Of a DNA stretch of 49,800 nt, positions 9,808-18,291 are shown piece by piece. The stretch is from Onstottus_A sp036505875 (lineage in GTDB: Bacteria > Acidobacteriota > Blastocatellia > UBA7656). A program made the translations under genes and the position numbers. Each line of letters begins with the position of its first letter. Position 1 is the first letter of the stretch. Under the pieces are notes generated by a model, which was not told the origin of the DNA, did no database searches, and saw nothing but the letters and a program-made list of their open reading frames with translations. The stretch covers positions 1-49,800 of the forward strand of contig DASXSR010000247.1 of NCBI GenBank assembly GCA_036505875.1, written 5' to 3'.

Positions 9808-10731
9808 TCACCTCTTGGCGGTATGTCTTACTGAATCATTCGGGCTAACGGCATAAGCCTTAGCGTAATCCAACGGCCGTTGATTTTCGACCACCCACTG
9901 GATGCCTCCCAGAATGTGCCGACGGAAGTCGCGGGACTGGTAGTCCTCTTTGCGATGCCCGAGCGAAGTGTACCACTGTCGCCCGCCGTCAAACTCCTGG
10001 CACCAGACGGAAGGAAAGACATTGCCGAACGTGTTTGGTCGGTTAGGCTTTGAATCTTTGAGAGTGCTCAGGTCATTGACGGCCAGGATTGTCATATTGA
10101 CGTTCATCTCTTTCAAGTAATAGCACTCGTCCTCTCTTTCAAACTTCTCGGGCAAATGATCCAGGGAAGGGTGCTTGCGGTCTAACGCGATCACCTCGAA
10201 CTTCTGAAACTTCTCGTGCCAGTCGAACGTGCCTCCCAGCATCTGCTTAAACCATCTCCACTCGCGTTCGGTCCCGCTGGCTGAATGAATGCCCACGAAA
10301 CCGCCGCCCGCTTGAATGTAGCGCATCAAAGCTACGCGTTGAGCGTCTGTGTCGAACACGACGTTGTTGGTGTTGGAAAAGATCAAAGCATTATATTTCT
10401 TCAGGTTGCTGTCGGTGAAAACGGTAGGGTCATCCGATGCGTCCACAGTGAAACCGTTCTCTTTTCCCAGCGCCTTGATCGCTTCAATCGAATTGGGGAT
10501 GTTGTCGTGGACGTAGCCCTTTCCGTTTTTTGTGTAGACCAACACACGAACTTTCCGCCAATCCGGTTTTTGCGTGCCTGTATGGGCGGCCCTCCGTGGC
10601 CGTCCCTCCCCGATGTGCAAATTTCTAGTTTCGGAGGGAGGGGCGGCCATGGAGGGCTCCCCGTACAAGATGCCAATAAGACTGGTCGCAACGAGCAACG
10701 TCGCGGATCGTTTGAATATGTCGGTTCTCAT
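9808..10731 (-). CDS. Secreted ThuA-domain protein (glutamine-amidotransferase-like fold)
   Basis: After a signal peptide (MRTDIFKRSATLLVATS), a linker of about 25 residues comes from an in-frame palindromic DNA element. A full ThuA-like domain follows: KVRVLVYTKNGKGYVHDNIP, YNALIFSNTNN, GGGFVGIHSASGTE, then WCQEFDGGRQWYTSLGHR. In rhizobia, ThuA works with ThuB, a Gfo/Idh-type dehydrogenase making 3-ketotrehalose; the exact ThuA reaction is not settled. Here it is sandwiched between two Gfo/Idh genes with 5-nt gaps on both sides, so the three products probably act on the same periplasmic substrate. ATG 10731 avoids overlap with the upstream gene and follows a weak AAGAGA. Confidence 0.88.
   Translation of the reverse strand: MRTDIFKRSATLLVATSLIGILYGEPSMAAPPSETRNLHIGEGRPRRAAHTGTQKPDWRKVRVLVYTKNGKGYVHDNIPNSIEAIKALGKENGFTVDASDDPTVFTDSNLKKYNALIFSNTNNVVFDTDAQRVALMRYIQAGGGFVGIHSASGTEREWRWFKQMLGGTFDWHEKFQKFEVIALDRKHPSLDHLPEKFEREDECYYLKEMNVNMTILAVNDLSTLKDSKPNRPNTFGNVFPSVWCQEFDGGRQWYTSLGHRKEDYQSRDFRRHILGGIQWVVENQRPLDYAKAYAVSPNDSVRHTAKR
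10590..10657. repeat. Palindromic GC-rich element embedded in the ThuA reading frame
   Basis: The left arm (about 10590-10613, CCCTCCGTGGCCGTCCCTCC core) and right arm (about 10631-10657) are reverse complements with two or three mismatches and one or two indels, around an AT-rich 17-nt loop. It is translated as residues about 25-48 of the ThuA protein, between the signal peptide and the folded domain. Its composition is unlike the flanking coding DNA, and it looks like a REP/MITE-type element that inserted without breaking the frame. Confidence 0.7.
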
Positions 10732-10736
10732 GTCTC

Positions 10737-11882
10737 TTATTTCTTGATGCCGATTTTTTGTGCTTGCTTCTGCGCTTTCAGCGCGAGTTCTGTCGCGAGA
10801 AAACAATGCTCTTGTGTCATCGCAGTTTGAGTTCGGTTGACAATGTCATCGACAAGTTGCTCGCCGTATGGCAAAGGTCCGTGGCTACACTCGATGTAGC
10901 GGGTCGATTTCTGGTCCACCAGAAAGAGATGATTGCCCCCGGCTCTTCCGGCGATGTCGACATTCTTGCGAATCTCGATGAATCCCTCTGTGCCGAGAAT
11001 CGTCAGTCGCCCGTCTCCCCAGGTGCTCAGCCCGTCCGGCGTGAACCAATCGACCCGGATGTAACCCATGCCGCCGTCGCCGCGCAGCATAACATCGCCG
11101 AAGTCCTCAAAGGTCGGATACTGCGGATAATGAACGTTGCCGACCTGCGAAGCCACGACTTCGGCCCTGGTCGAGCCTGTGAAGAATAGAAACTGATCGA
11201 ACTGATGCGAGGCTATGTCGCAAATGATCCCTCCGTATCGCTTGCGGTCGAAGAACCACACCGGGCGCGACTTCGGATTCATGCGATGCGGCCCCAGGCC
11301 GATGGTCTGAATGACTTGACCGATGGCGCCCGACTTGACCAACTCGCCGGCTTTGATGGTCGCCGCATTCTCGAACCGCTCGCTGTACATGATCGAATAT
11401 ATGCGCCGGGTCTCCTTTTGCACGCGCCGCACTTCTGCGAGTTGTTCCAGCGTCGTTATGCCCGGCTTATCCGACATGTAGTCCTTGCCGTGACGCATCG
11501 CTTCGACGCCGATCGGGGCGCGATCCTCAGGAATCGCCGCGCTCAGAATGAGTTGGATCGAGCTGTCCTCGAGGATCTCCTTTTGACTGTCGACGAGTTT
11601 GGCTTGAGGGTATCGCTTGGCGAAGGCGGCGGCGAGTTCAGGCTCTTTGGCATAGAAGGAAGCCAGTTCTCCGCCGCCTCGTCGAACCGCTCCGATCTGA
11701 CCGTGAATGTGATCGTGGTTGATTCCGATGACCGAGAAGCGAATCCGTGTCGGGCGAGCCTGACTACCTACGTCACGCGCGCCAAGGGTCTCTTTGTGCA
11801 AAGCCGACATTACGGTTATCCCAGCTGCGGTGCTAACACAATCTTTGAGAAACTCGCGCCGATTAGCTTGCGCATCCTTCAT
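10737..11882 (-). CDS. Tat-exported Gfo/Idh/MocA-like oxidoreductase with altered Rossmann glycine motif (second copy)
   Basis: A twin-arginine signal (NRREFLK, R8-R9) opens the protein. The expected GxGxxG turn is replaced by VIGINHDHIHG (52-62). The catalytic-Lys motif reads DKP (K139), and the C-terminal domain has the usual GGIICDIASHQFDQFLFFTG segment. The pairing of an altered nucleotide-binding loop with a kept Lys and His suggests a divergent cofactor grip rather than loss of function, but this is inference. ATG 11882 has AAGG close upstream; an in-frame start at 11987 would read through the repeat region. It is the first gene of the tight operon running to 1096 and follows the receptor gene after a 202-nt gap filled by a repeat element. 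Confidence 0.85.
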   Translation of the reverse strand: MKDAQANRREFLKDCVSTAAGITVMSALHKETLGARDVGSQARPTRIRFSVIGINHDHIHGQIGAVRRGGGELASFYAKEPELAAAFAKRYPQAKLVDSQKEILEDSSIQLILSAAIPEDRAPIGVEAMRHGKDYMSDKPGITTLEQLAEVRRVQKETRRIYSIMYSERFENAATIKAGELVKSGAIGQVIQTIGLGPHRMNPKSRPVWFFDRKRYGGIICDIASHQFDQFLFFTGSTRAEVVASQVGNVHYPQYPTFEDFGDVMLRGDGGMGYIRVDWFTPDGLSTWGDGRLTILGTEGFIEIRKNVDIAGRAGGNHLFLVDQKSTRYIECSHGPLPYGEQLVDDIVNRTQTAMTQEHCFLATELALKAQKQAQKIGIKK

Positions 11883-11901
11883 GACCTTTTTCGCCTCGCA
11901 G

Positions 11902-12055
11902 CCCCGTAGGGGCGAAATGATTATAGTATCGAGCGGCAATTGGTCCTGAACCCGGTAGGGGGTGCAATGTTTCGCGCAGTTGGTCAATGTCGCTCCTAAC
12001 GGAGCTCAAAAGTACACGTGGCGTCGGTTACTATAAACATTGCGCCCCTACGGGG
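11902..12055. repeat. MITE-like intergenic element with inverted GCCCCTACGGGGC ends
   Basis: Bases 11902-11926 and 12031-12055 are inverted copies sharing CCCCGTAGGGGCG followed by an AATG...TATAG segment. A third, degenerate copy in the same orientation as the first lies at 11951-11972 (CCCGGTAGGGGGTGCAATGT). The unit ends are themselves palindromic (CCCCGTAGGGG). The element has no coding capacity and fills the gap between the receptor gene and the Gfo/Idh-ThuA operon, where it could attenuate transcription from the receptor promoter. Confidence 0.65.
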
Positions 12056-12084
12056 TCTACTGCCTACTGCCTGCTACTGTCCGT

Positions 12085-15000
12085 CTAGAATGTGATCCGC
12101 GCCTTGAACTGAATCCAGCGCGGCGTATTCCACTGCTGCGTCACCTTTCCAAAGTCATTGCTCGTTGGATCGGTGTTCGGGTTGTCGTACACTACGTGGT
12201 TGAAAGAGTTAATGAAGTCGGTTGAGAATTCCAGCCGCAAATTCTCCCTGATCGGAAATGTGCGCTGGATGTTGATGTCCACCTGGTTCAGGCGCGCGCC
12301 GCGAAGCCAGTTGAACCGCGACGGGAATATGCGCGTGTGGAATGAATCCAGCGCGAAGTCGGTCGGCACCACATTGTCGTAGGTCTTACCGATGGCGTCC
12401 ATGAAAGACTTCGGCACGATCTGTCGAATGCGATCGCGATAAGGCTGTGGATTCGTGGTGCTGAAGTCGCGTTGCGCGCGCGGGAACAACCGCCAGTTGA
12501 ACCAGTTGTCGACGTTTTGCTGATCTTTCGACAGCTCAATATCGCGCGTGCTCCCGAAGAAGATCAAATTCCCGAAGTCATATGTGCGTCCCGACTGCAA
12601 ATAGTAGACTGGAGCGACCTGCCAATTACCGATTAGCTTCCCTAACAAGCCCTCCGAGACGAAGCGATGACCCTTGCCAAACGGCAGTTCGAACAGTCCG
12701 TTGAGCCTCAAGCTATGCGGACGGTAGTTGGTGTTCTGGCGATACACTCGCTCGGTGTCGAATTCATTCTGCCGGAAGTCCTTTATCTGGCTCGACGCCC
12801 ATTGGTAAGAAACTGAGAACTGAACGCCATGGCTGAAGCGCTTAGTCAAGGACGTCTCCATGTGGTGATACTTCAACGAGACATCCGGCACACGCGCGAT
12901 CGTCACGCCGTTCATATGCGGGAACGCTCTGAGCAACTGACTGCGACGAATCGTTGTGCTGGTGAAGAACCCGTTCGTCGACATGTCCTGGTAGAGCACG
13001 GGGTTCTGTGTTTGCAGGAACCCAAAGTTAGCGATGTTAAACGGATTAGGCACCGTCGTGTTGAGGAACGTGTCATTAGCGGTGTTGGGCACGAGTCCGG
13101 TGACCCAGTACTGCTGAGGCAGGAAGTCTATCCGCCTGGTTGTCTGATTGTCACCGGGATTATCGGTGACCGTCGTAATGTTGTCGGTGTACGATCCGAG
13201 ATAGGCAACCTCCAGCACCATACTGTTGCTCAGCTCACGCTGGACGCCGAAGCGCCACCGCTGTTGGCGGGCGCGTTTCCAATCTTGATTAACAAACGTG
13301 AAGCCACGACCTGCGCGCGCCATTATGCCGAGCTGATTGCCGAACGGCTCGTTAAACCGCGTGCCATCTGCGCGCTGCGGAAACGGATCGCTCATAATGG
13401 TCCGGCAAGCAGACGGGTTGACTTTGCATTCGGCGCTCTGCAGATTGGTATTCTCAAGAGTCAAACCGTTATTGTTCGTCAACGTCGTACCAGTTGAGCG
13501 GCTGAAACCGAACTGATCCAAGCCAAAGTTGAGCACGTTGTTTGTGTCGTAGAACAACCCATACCCGCCGCGGAAGACGGTCTTGCTGTTCCACTGATAC
13601 GCAAAGCCGACGCGCGGCATGTAAGCGGGTTGCGGTTCGTTCAAGATCGTCGGCGCGCCGTTAAGTCCTAAGTACAGTGAGCCACCGCGCACGTCGAATT
13701 GACTGACAGGCAGTTCGGGGATGGGATTCTTAGCGTAAGCAGCTTTCGCCGCATCGGCAATCGGCAGCTGCGCGTTGGGGTCAAACTGACTGAGGCCCCG
13801 ATTGAATCTTTCGCGGAATCCGCCTTCACGCTCGTAGCGGAACCCGAGATTGAGCATCAGCCTCCTCGAGACGCGCCAATCGTCTTGAACGTAGCCGCCA
13901 ACGAACGGGTTCGTCATATAGAGCGTGTCGTTACGATCAATGAAGACACTGGTCGGCACGCCGAGCATGAAGGCTGCCCATTCAAACCCTCGGGCTGGCG
14001 CGGAGTTCACGAGATTGCATGGCGCTGTAGAGGCATTGGAGTCGCACGCGCGCACAAAGGAGTTACGGAACTGGTACTGGCCCTCTGAATTGCCAGGCCC
14101 GTTTGAAGCCCGATAGTTCTGTCGAAAATCGTAGCCGGCGCGCAGCGTATGCTTCGAAAAGATCTTCGAGATTTCTCCGCCTGTATCGGCGACGCTCACG
14201 CGCGTAAATCCAGGATATCCCCCGCTCAAGTTGGAGTAGGCGCTAAAGTTGATGTCGGGTAGGCGCTCCTTCCCCGCAGCGCGCTGATCTATATAGTTTG
14301 GCAGCCCGATTTTCGCCGCATTGAACGACGTCTGGACAGCATTGAGCTGGCCGCCTTCGATAAACCGATTGTAGCCGACAGTGAATCGCAGGAACGTAGT
14401 CGCGCTCAAGGTCCGTACGTACTCGGCGCCGATGCCGATATTGCGACGCACCAGGCCGTTTGAGTTCAGCCCACGCGCTGTCTCAAAGGTCCAGTCGCCG
14501 CGGTCCTCTAGGAAGCTGTTGTAACTCCACTTGCCGGTCAGCTTCGACTTCGATGAGATGTTGGCATCGATCCGATTCTGGAAAGCCTTATAGTCCCAGT
14601 TGAACGGCGTGGCTGAGGCGATGTAGTTGTTCGGATCGGCAGGACCCGCATTCGGGTTGTTAGGTAGCGGATACAGCTTCACGATGGCGTTGTAGATCGG
14701 ATTCAGGATCGGCACCTGGTTATTGGGGAAGGGATCGCGGACAACGCGACCACCGACAAGACGAGCCGTGCGTGGATCGTAAATCTGAAACTGCGGGCCA
14801 AGCTTCAGTAAATCCGAAAAATCGCCGCGCCGGTGAGCAGCCGTCGGAACGGTGCGGTTGATGGCTGTGACTTCTTCCGATTTGACTTCCTTATATCCGT
14901 TAAACGCAAAGAAAAAGAAGAGCTTGTCTCTGCCATTCCAGAGATGCGGCAGGCGCACCGGACCGCCAATGGTGGCCGCGTAAGTGTTCGAGCGACCCGC

Positions 15001-15939
15001 TGTCTGGAGCTCCTGCTGGCGCAGTGCTTCGGCAAGCGCCGTGTCGCCGGCAGCCAGTGCAGCGCCGATTTGCGCGCCGCGCGTTGACTTCGTGAAGGTA
15101 GGAGTCGCGTTCCACCGTTGCTGCCAGTGCAGCCACGAAATCGTGCCATGAAAGTTGTTGTTGCCGCTCTTGGTCACCATGTTCATGACGGCGCCGGACG
15201 TGTGTCCCTGTTTGGCGTCAAACTCTGACGAGCTGATCCGGACTTCATCAATCGCGTCAGTTTCCGGAATAAAACCAGCACGTCGACTAATTCCGCTGTT
15301 CGGAATTCCATCGAGCACAAACTCAGTGCCGCCCACGCCGCCGGCCGCGCTGATCTGCGATGAGCCAATGTTGGAGTGCAGACCCAGATAGTTAGGCTGT
15401 CCTGTCCATTGAATACCAGGGAGGGCGCGCACGACCAGCATCGCGTTGTTGCCGAAAACCGGCAGGCTGCGAATAACTTGATTCTCCAAGACAGCCGAGC
15501 CGCTGGCCGAAGTCGTCTCAAGCAGCGGCGCTGCCGCCGTCACAACGACTTCTTCGGTGATTACTCCGGCTTCCAGAGTTATCTCAATATTGGCGCGGCT
15601 GCCGACGTTGACAACAACTCCTTGGCGGACAACCTTCTTGAATCCTTTCGCTTCCACCGACACGTTGTAAGTGCCCGGAATGAGATACGGTATCTCAAAC
15701 GCGCCACTTTCATTGGTGCTCACCTTCGTGGAAGCGTTCGTCGCGGAGTCGGTCGCAACCACATCCGCACTGGCAATGACTCCGCCGTGAGAATCGTGAA
15801 CCGCGCCTAAGATCGTGCCGCGAGTTTCCTGGGCGAATGCTGAGACGCCGCAGCTCAAGAAAGCGAGTAGCGCGAGGCCCAGCGCTGGTACTCGAGAAAT
15901 ACCGATGTGCGCGGCGATTGTCCGAAAGTTGGTGTTCAT
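12085..15939 (-). CDS. Oar-like TonB-dependent outer-membrane receptor with CarboxypepD_reg N-domain
   Basis: The 1284-residue protein has a signal peptide (ending AFAQ near residue 37) and a carboxypeptidase-regulatory-like beta-sandwich (about 40-125, GTILGAVHDSHGGVI). The plug (about 130-260, VVVTAAAPLLETTSASG... VLDGIPNSG) and a long beta-barrel follow, ending in a C-terminal Phe as outer-membrane barrels do. This Oar/SusC-like type is greatly expanded in Acidobacteriota and is thought to import large ligands; here xylo-oligosaccharides fit the neighbours. No SusD partner is present. ATG 15939 follows GGAGG by 5 nt; the upstream in-frame ATG at 15951 is part of that SD. A promoter candidate lies at 16079-16105. 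Confidence 0.92.
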   Translation of the reverse strand: MNTNFRTIAAHIGISRVPALGLALLAFLSCGVSAFAQETRGTILGAVHDSHGGVIASADVVATDSATNASTKVSTNESGAFEIPYLIPGTYNVSVEAKGFKKVVRQGVVVNVGSRANIEITLEAGVITEEVVVTAAAPLLETTSASGSAVLENQVIRSLPVFGNNAMLVVRALPGIQWTGQPNYLGLHSNIGSSQISAAGGVGGTEFVLDGIPNSGISRRAGFIPETDAIDEVRISSSEFDAKQGHTSGAVMNMVTKSGNNNFHGTISWLHWQQRWNATPTFTKSTRGAQIGAALAAGDTALAEALRQQELQTAGRSNTYAATIGGPVRLPHLWNGRDKLFFFFAFNGYKEVKSEEVTAINRTVPTAAHRRGDFSDLLKLGPQFQIYDPRTARLVGGRVVRDPFPNNQVPILNPIYNAIVKLYPLPNNPNAGPADPNNYIASATPFNWDYKAFQNRIDANISSKSKLTGKWSYNSFLEDRGDWTFETARGLNSNGLVRRNIGIGAEYVRTLSATTFLRFTVGYNRFIEGGQLNAVQTSFNAAKIGLPNYIDQRAAGKERLPDINFSAYSNLSGGYPGFTRVSVADTGGEISKIFSKHTLRAGYDFRQNYRASNGPGNSEGQYQFRNSFVRACDSNASTAPCNLVNSAPARGFEWAAFMLGVPTSVFIDRNDTLYMTNPFVGGYVQDDWRVSRRLMLNLGFRYEREGGFRERFNRGLSQFDPNAQLPIADAAKAAYAKNPIPELPVSQFDVRGGSLYLGLNGAPTILNEPQPAYMPRVGFAYQWNSKTVFRGGYGLFYDTNNVLNFGLDQFGFSRSTGTTLTNNNGLTLENTNLQSAECKVNPSACRTIMSDPFPQRADGTRFNEPFGNQLGIMARAGRGFTFVNQDWKRARQQRWRFGVQRELSNSMVLEVAYLGSYTDNITTVTDNPGDNQTTRRIDFLPQQYWVTGLVPNTANDTFLNTTVPNPFNIANFGFLQTQNPVLYQDMSTNGFFTSTTIRRSQLLRAFPHMNGVTIARVPDVSLKYHHMETSLTKRFSHGVQFSVSYQWASSQIKDFRQNEFDTERVYRQNTNYRPHSLRLNGLFELPFGKGHRFVSEGLLGKLIGNWQVAPVYYLQSGRTYDFGNLIFFGSTRDIELSKDQQNVDNWFNWRLFPRAQRDFSTTNPQPYRDRIRQIVPKSFMDAIGKTYDNVVPTDFALDSFHTRIFPSRFNWLRGARLNQVDINIQRTFPIRENLRLEFSTDFINSFNHVVYDNPNTDPTSNDFGKVTQQWNTPRWIQFKARITF

Positions 15940-16078
15940 TGGCTCCTCCATGAAGTAGCGGGTCTAAATAGGGCAATGCCGAGTAGCTCTGAAGGTTTTC
16001 CGCTCCGGCTATGCCGATCTCGTCAATTGTGATCCAGCGTGTTATCTGCGCCTGCAATAATTAGTTCGAGGCTGCGGC

Positions 16079-16105
16079 AATATACGTTATCTTCGATCCT
16101 GTCAA
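16079..16105 (-). promoter_or_regulatory. Sigma-70-like promoter candidate for the TonB-dependent receptor
   Basis: In the transcript sense a perfect TTGACA (16105-16100) is followed after 15 bp by TATATT (16084-16079). The spacer is 2 bp shorter than ideal, which often marks regulated promoters. It would give a 5' leader of roughly 130 nt before the ATG at 15939. Confidence 0.5.
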
Positions 16106-16144
16106 CGGCATTGCTCAACTGAGCCGGAGAAAGCAAATGGAGCC

Positions 16145-17356
16145 TCAAGCGACAGTCGGCGCGCCGAAGTGTTTTTGGAGAACGAGCGCGACGGTGCCCC
16201 TGAGCCTCGGTTGCGCTGCCGGATCCGCTGCTACAATGCGCGCGTTGGCGTGAGTCACCGAGCGATCTCTAACTGTTCGATCCACAACCGGGCCTACTTT
16301 GTCCCAGACGCGAGCGACATCGCCAACGACCACGATGACATCGGGCGCCAGTCCGGTGACCAGCAGCGCGATACCCTGTCCCAAATAATGCGCCATCTTG
16401 TTGACGGCCGCCGTGGCCTTAGTATCGTTCTGTTCGGCGAGCCGTAACACCTCCTCGAAGGTCGGCGGCGTCACTGGCGATTTGGATCGGCTGCCGTTGC
16501 GAGCAGCCGAAACAGATCCAACATAGTATCGAACCGCCGCCGAGTTGGAAGCATAGACCTCCCAGCAGCCGCGGTTCCCACACCGACACTCGAGCCCATC
16601 TTCGACCAGTGTGATGTGACCGAACTCGCCCGCGGCGCCGGTGGAACCGCGCACCAGCTGGTGGTTCAAAATCAAACCGCTTCCAATGCCTTCCGATACC
16701 GTCACCGCGATCAGATTACGGACCCCGTCGGAACCCTGACCAAACCACACCTCTGCGAGCGCGCAGGCATTGGCAGCGTTTTCCAACTCCACGGGCAGTC
16801 CAGTCGCCTTTTCAAGAGGTGTTTTTAGATCGACATCGCTCCATCCTAAATTTGGAGCGAATACCAGCTTCTGGGAAGCTAAATCGATTCGACCCGGCAA
16901 ACTCACGCCTATGCCTTCGCAGGAGATCTCGGGATGCGTCCTGATCAGCCCGCGCAGGCGTCGCCCCAACCTGCCGATAAACTCCGACGGATTGCCGGAG
17001 GTTGGGATTGATTCCTGAGCAACGAAGTGCGCGTCCAGATCGGCGACGCCAATCGATGTAGCGGCCGGATGAATGTCGACTCCGATGATACCGGCCCGCC
17101 CCTTATTCAGGTGGAGGAATCGCGGCCGTCGACCCCGCGGCGTGTATCCGATTGCGCCCTCGGTCACCCAACTCTCTTCGATCAATTGCTCAGTTATCAG
17201 AGATACGGTGCTGCGCTGGAGCCCCGATTGCCGAGCGAGGTCGGCACGCGAGATGGGCTGATGCCTTCGAATCAGGTTGAGCATTATGCGCCGGTTTATG
17301 TCGCGCGCCGTTTCGCTTGTTGCCACCTGAAAATTGGTGAGATCGATCTTCCGCAT
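16145..17356 (-). CDS. ROK-family transcriptional repressor (XylR/NagC type)
   Basis: The protein has an N-terminal winged helix-turn-helix (about 22-70, ISRADLARQSGLQRSTVSLI) and a sugar-kinase-like ROK domain. The domain shows GVDIHPAATSIGVADLD near 92-108, GAAGEFGHITL with H247, and the zinc motif CRCGNRGCWE (C257, C259, C264). Such regulators bind a mono- or disaccharide and release operators upstream of sugar-utilisation genes; XylR-like control of the xylan locus by xylose is the natural reading, though the inducer is inferred. The gene sits directly upstream of the receptor gene on the same strand. A candidate operator with nested TTCGA/TCGAA repeats lies about 80 nt upstream of its start. 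Confidence 0.9.
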   Translation of the reverse strand: MRKIDLTNFQVATSETARDINRRIMLNLIRRHQPISRADLARQSGLQRSTVSLITEQLIEESWVTEGAIGYTPRGRRPRFLHLNKGRAGIIGVDIHPAATSIGVADLDAHFVAQESIPTSGNPSEFIGRLGRRLRGLIRTHPEISCEGIGVSLPGRIDLASQKLVFAPNLGWSDVDLKTPLEKATGLPVELENAANACALAEVWFGQGSDGVRNLIAVTVSEGIGSGLILNHQLVRGSTGAAGEFGHITLVEDGLECRCGNRGCWEVYASNSAAVRYYVGSVSAARNGSRSKSPVTPPTFEEVLRLAEQNDTKATAAVNKMAHYLGQGIALLVTGLAPDVIVVVGDVARVWDKVGPVVDRTVRDRSVTHANARIVAADPAAQPRLRGTVALVLQKHFGAPTVA

Positions 17357-17437
17357 AGCAGCACCAACTCAAGAGCCCGCGGTCCGTTACACGACTCGGG
17401 TTGATGATTGAACTCCGCGTGAAACGGCACTCTATAA

Positions 17438-17466
17438 TTCGAGTGTCGAACTATATCGCTGTTCGA
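17438..17466. promoter_or_regulatory. Nested inverted repeats, candidate ROK operator
   Basis: TTCGA (17438-17442) and TCGAA (17446-17450) form one inverted repeat. TCGAAC (17446-17451) and GTTCGA (17461-17466) form a second with a 9-bp AT-rich spacer. The site lies in the divergent 282-bp region between the ROK gene and the Cys-cluster protein gene, fitting autoregulation. No similar copy was noticed upstream of the receptor gene, which weakens the assignment. Confidence 0.35.
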
Positions 17467-17638
17467 AAAAAGTCGCAAGCGAAAAAAACACTAAAACAAA
17501 CCGACTATTCCTTTTCCCATTTCCTTGTGATAGGATAAAAATTCCGTTTTGGACGCTTCCACCTTTGCTAAACGAATGCGCCGGGCAGTTGATCCCGCGA
17601 GCGATTAAACGGTCAGTCTTTCCAGACACGAGGACTAA

Positions 17639-18205
17639 ATGAACGAACAAGAGCAGCCCGGCGTCCGAGTGCTCCACGTCTTTAACAACATCAAAACTGA
17701 GAGCGCCGAAACGGCCAGGTTTCCCGACGGCCTAAAGTCGCGTCGTTGGGTTTACGGGCAGATGGTACTTGCGGTGGCAAAGAAGATCGCGCACTCACCG
17801 TTTTCAATTCACTCGTGGGGGGCGTTGCGCCGGACCGTTTTGGCGAATTTTCTTCCCGACAACATCCTGGATCGCTATAAAGCGTACCAGCGTGGCGAAT
17901 GCAACCGCTGCGGACTTTGCTGCAAGATTCAATTCCAGTGTCCGTTTCTAATCGATGAAGGTCCTTACAACACTCGCTGCGGTATCTACACGACCCCGCA
18001 CGCGCCACAGGCTTGCGTCAAATTCCCGCTCGACCCTTTGGATTTGAGACTGTTGCAGCGGGAAGTCGGCAACGCTTGCACCTTCTATTACGAAGGCGCG
18101 CCGCAGACTCTATCGATTCTCGAGTTCGTAAAGCTTTACACGCAGGGAGTCCGGCAGCAACTCGCGAGACGCAAGTTGAAGGAAGCAGCGGAAGGCGGCG
18201 ATTGA
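17639..18205 (+). CDS. YkgJ-type cysteine-cluster protein
   Basis: The 188-residue protein has a central eight-cysteine pattern: C88, C91, C94, C95, C101, C114, C126 and C147, in the order CNRCGLCC, QFQCPFL, RCGIY, QACVKFP, GNAC. This matches the YkgJ-family metal (Zn or Fe-S) binding domain. No enzymatic role is known for the family. The N-terminal 85 residues are helical and less typical. It is divergent from the ROK gene and convergent with the peroxiredoxin gene, so it is probably a single-gene unit. The ATG is the first in frame, with GAGG about 5 nt upstream. Confidence 0.8.
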   Translation: MNEQEQPGVRVLHVFNNIKTESAETARFPDGLKSRRWVYGQMVLAVAKKIAHSPFSIHSWGALRRTVLANFLPDNILDRYKAYQRGECNRCGLCCKIQFQCPFLIDEGPYNTRCGIYTTPHAPQACVKFPLDPLDLRLLQREVGNACTFYYEGAPQTLSILEFVKLYTQGVRQQLARRKLKEAAEGGD

Positions 18206-18232
18206 TTGTCTTAGGACAGCGTAAACAACTAA

Positions 18233-18269
18233 GCCCCGGAACGAACTGAATCAACAGCTGCTCCGGGGC
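18233..18269 (-). terminator. Terminator-like hairpin downstream of the peroxiredoxin gene
   Basis: GCCCCGGA (18233-18240) and TCCGGGGC (18262-18269) pair perfectly around a 21-nt loop. On the minus strand the stem is followed by TTAGTTGTTT, so it best serves the peroxiredoxin transcript; it may also stop the opposing gene. Confidence 0.5.
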
Positions 18270-18291
18270 GAAACCAACTACACCAAACTGA

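Noticed and set aside
17357..17638. A small gene in the 282-nt ROK/Cys-cluster intergenic region
   Set aside because: The short open frames there have no ribosome binding site or conserved-looking product; the region is better read as regulatory DNA.
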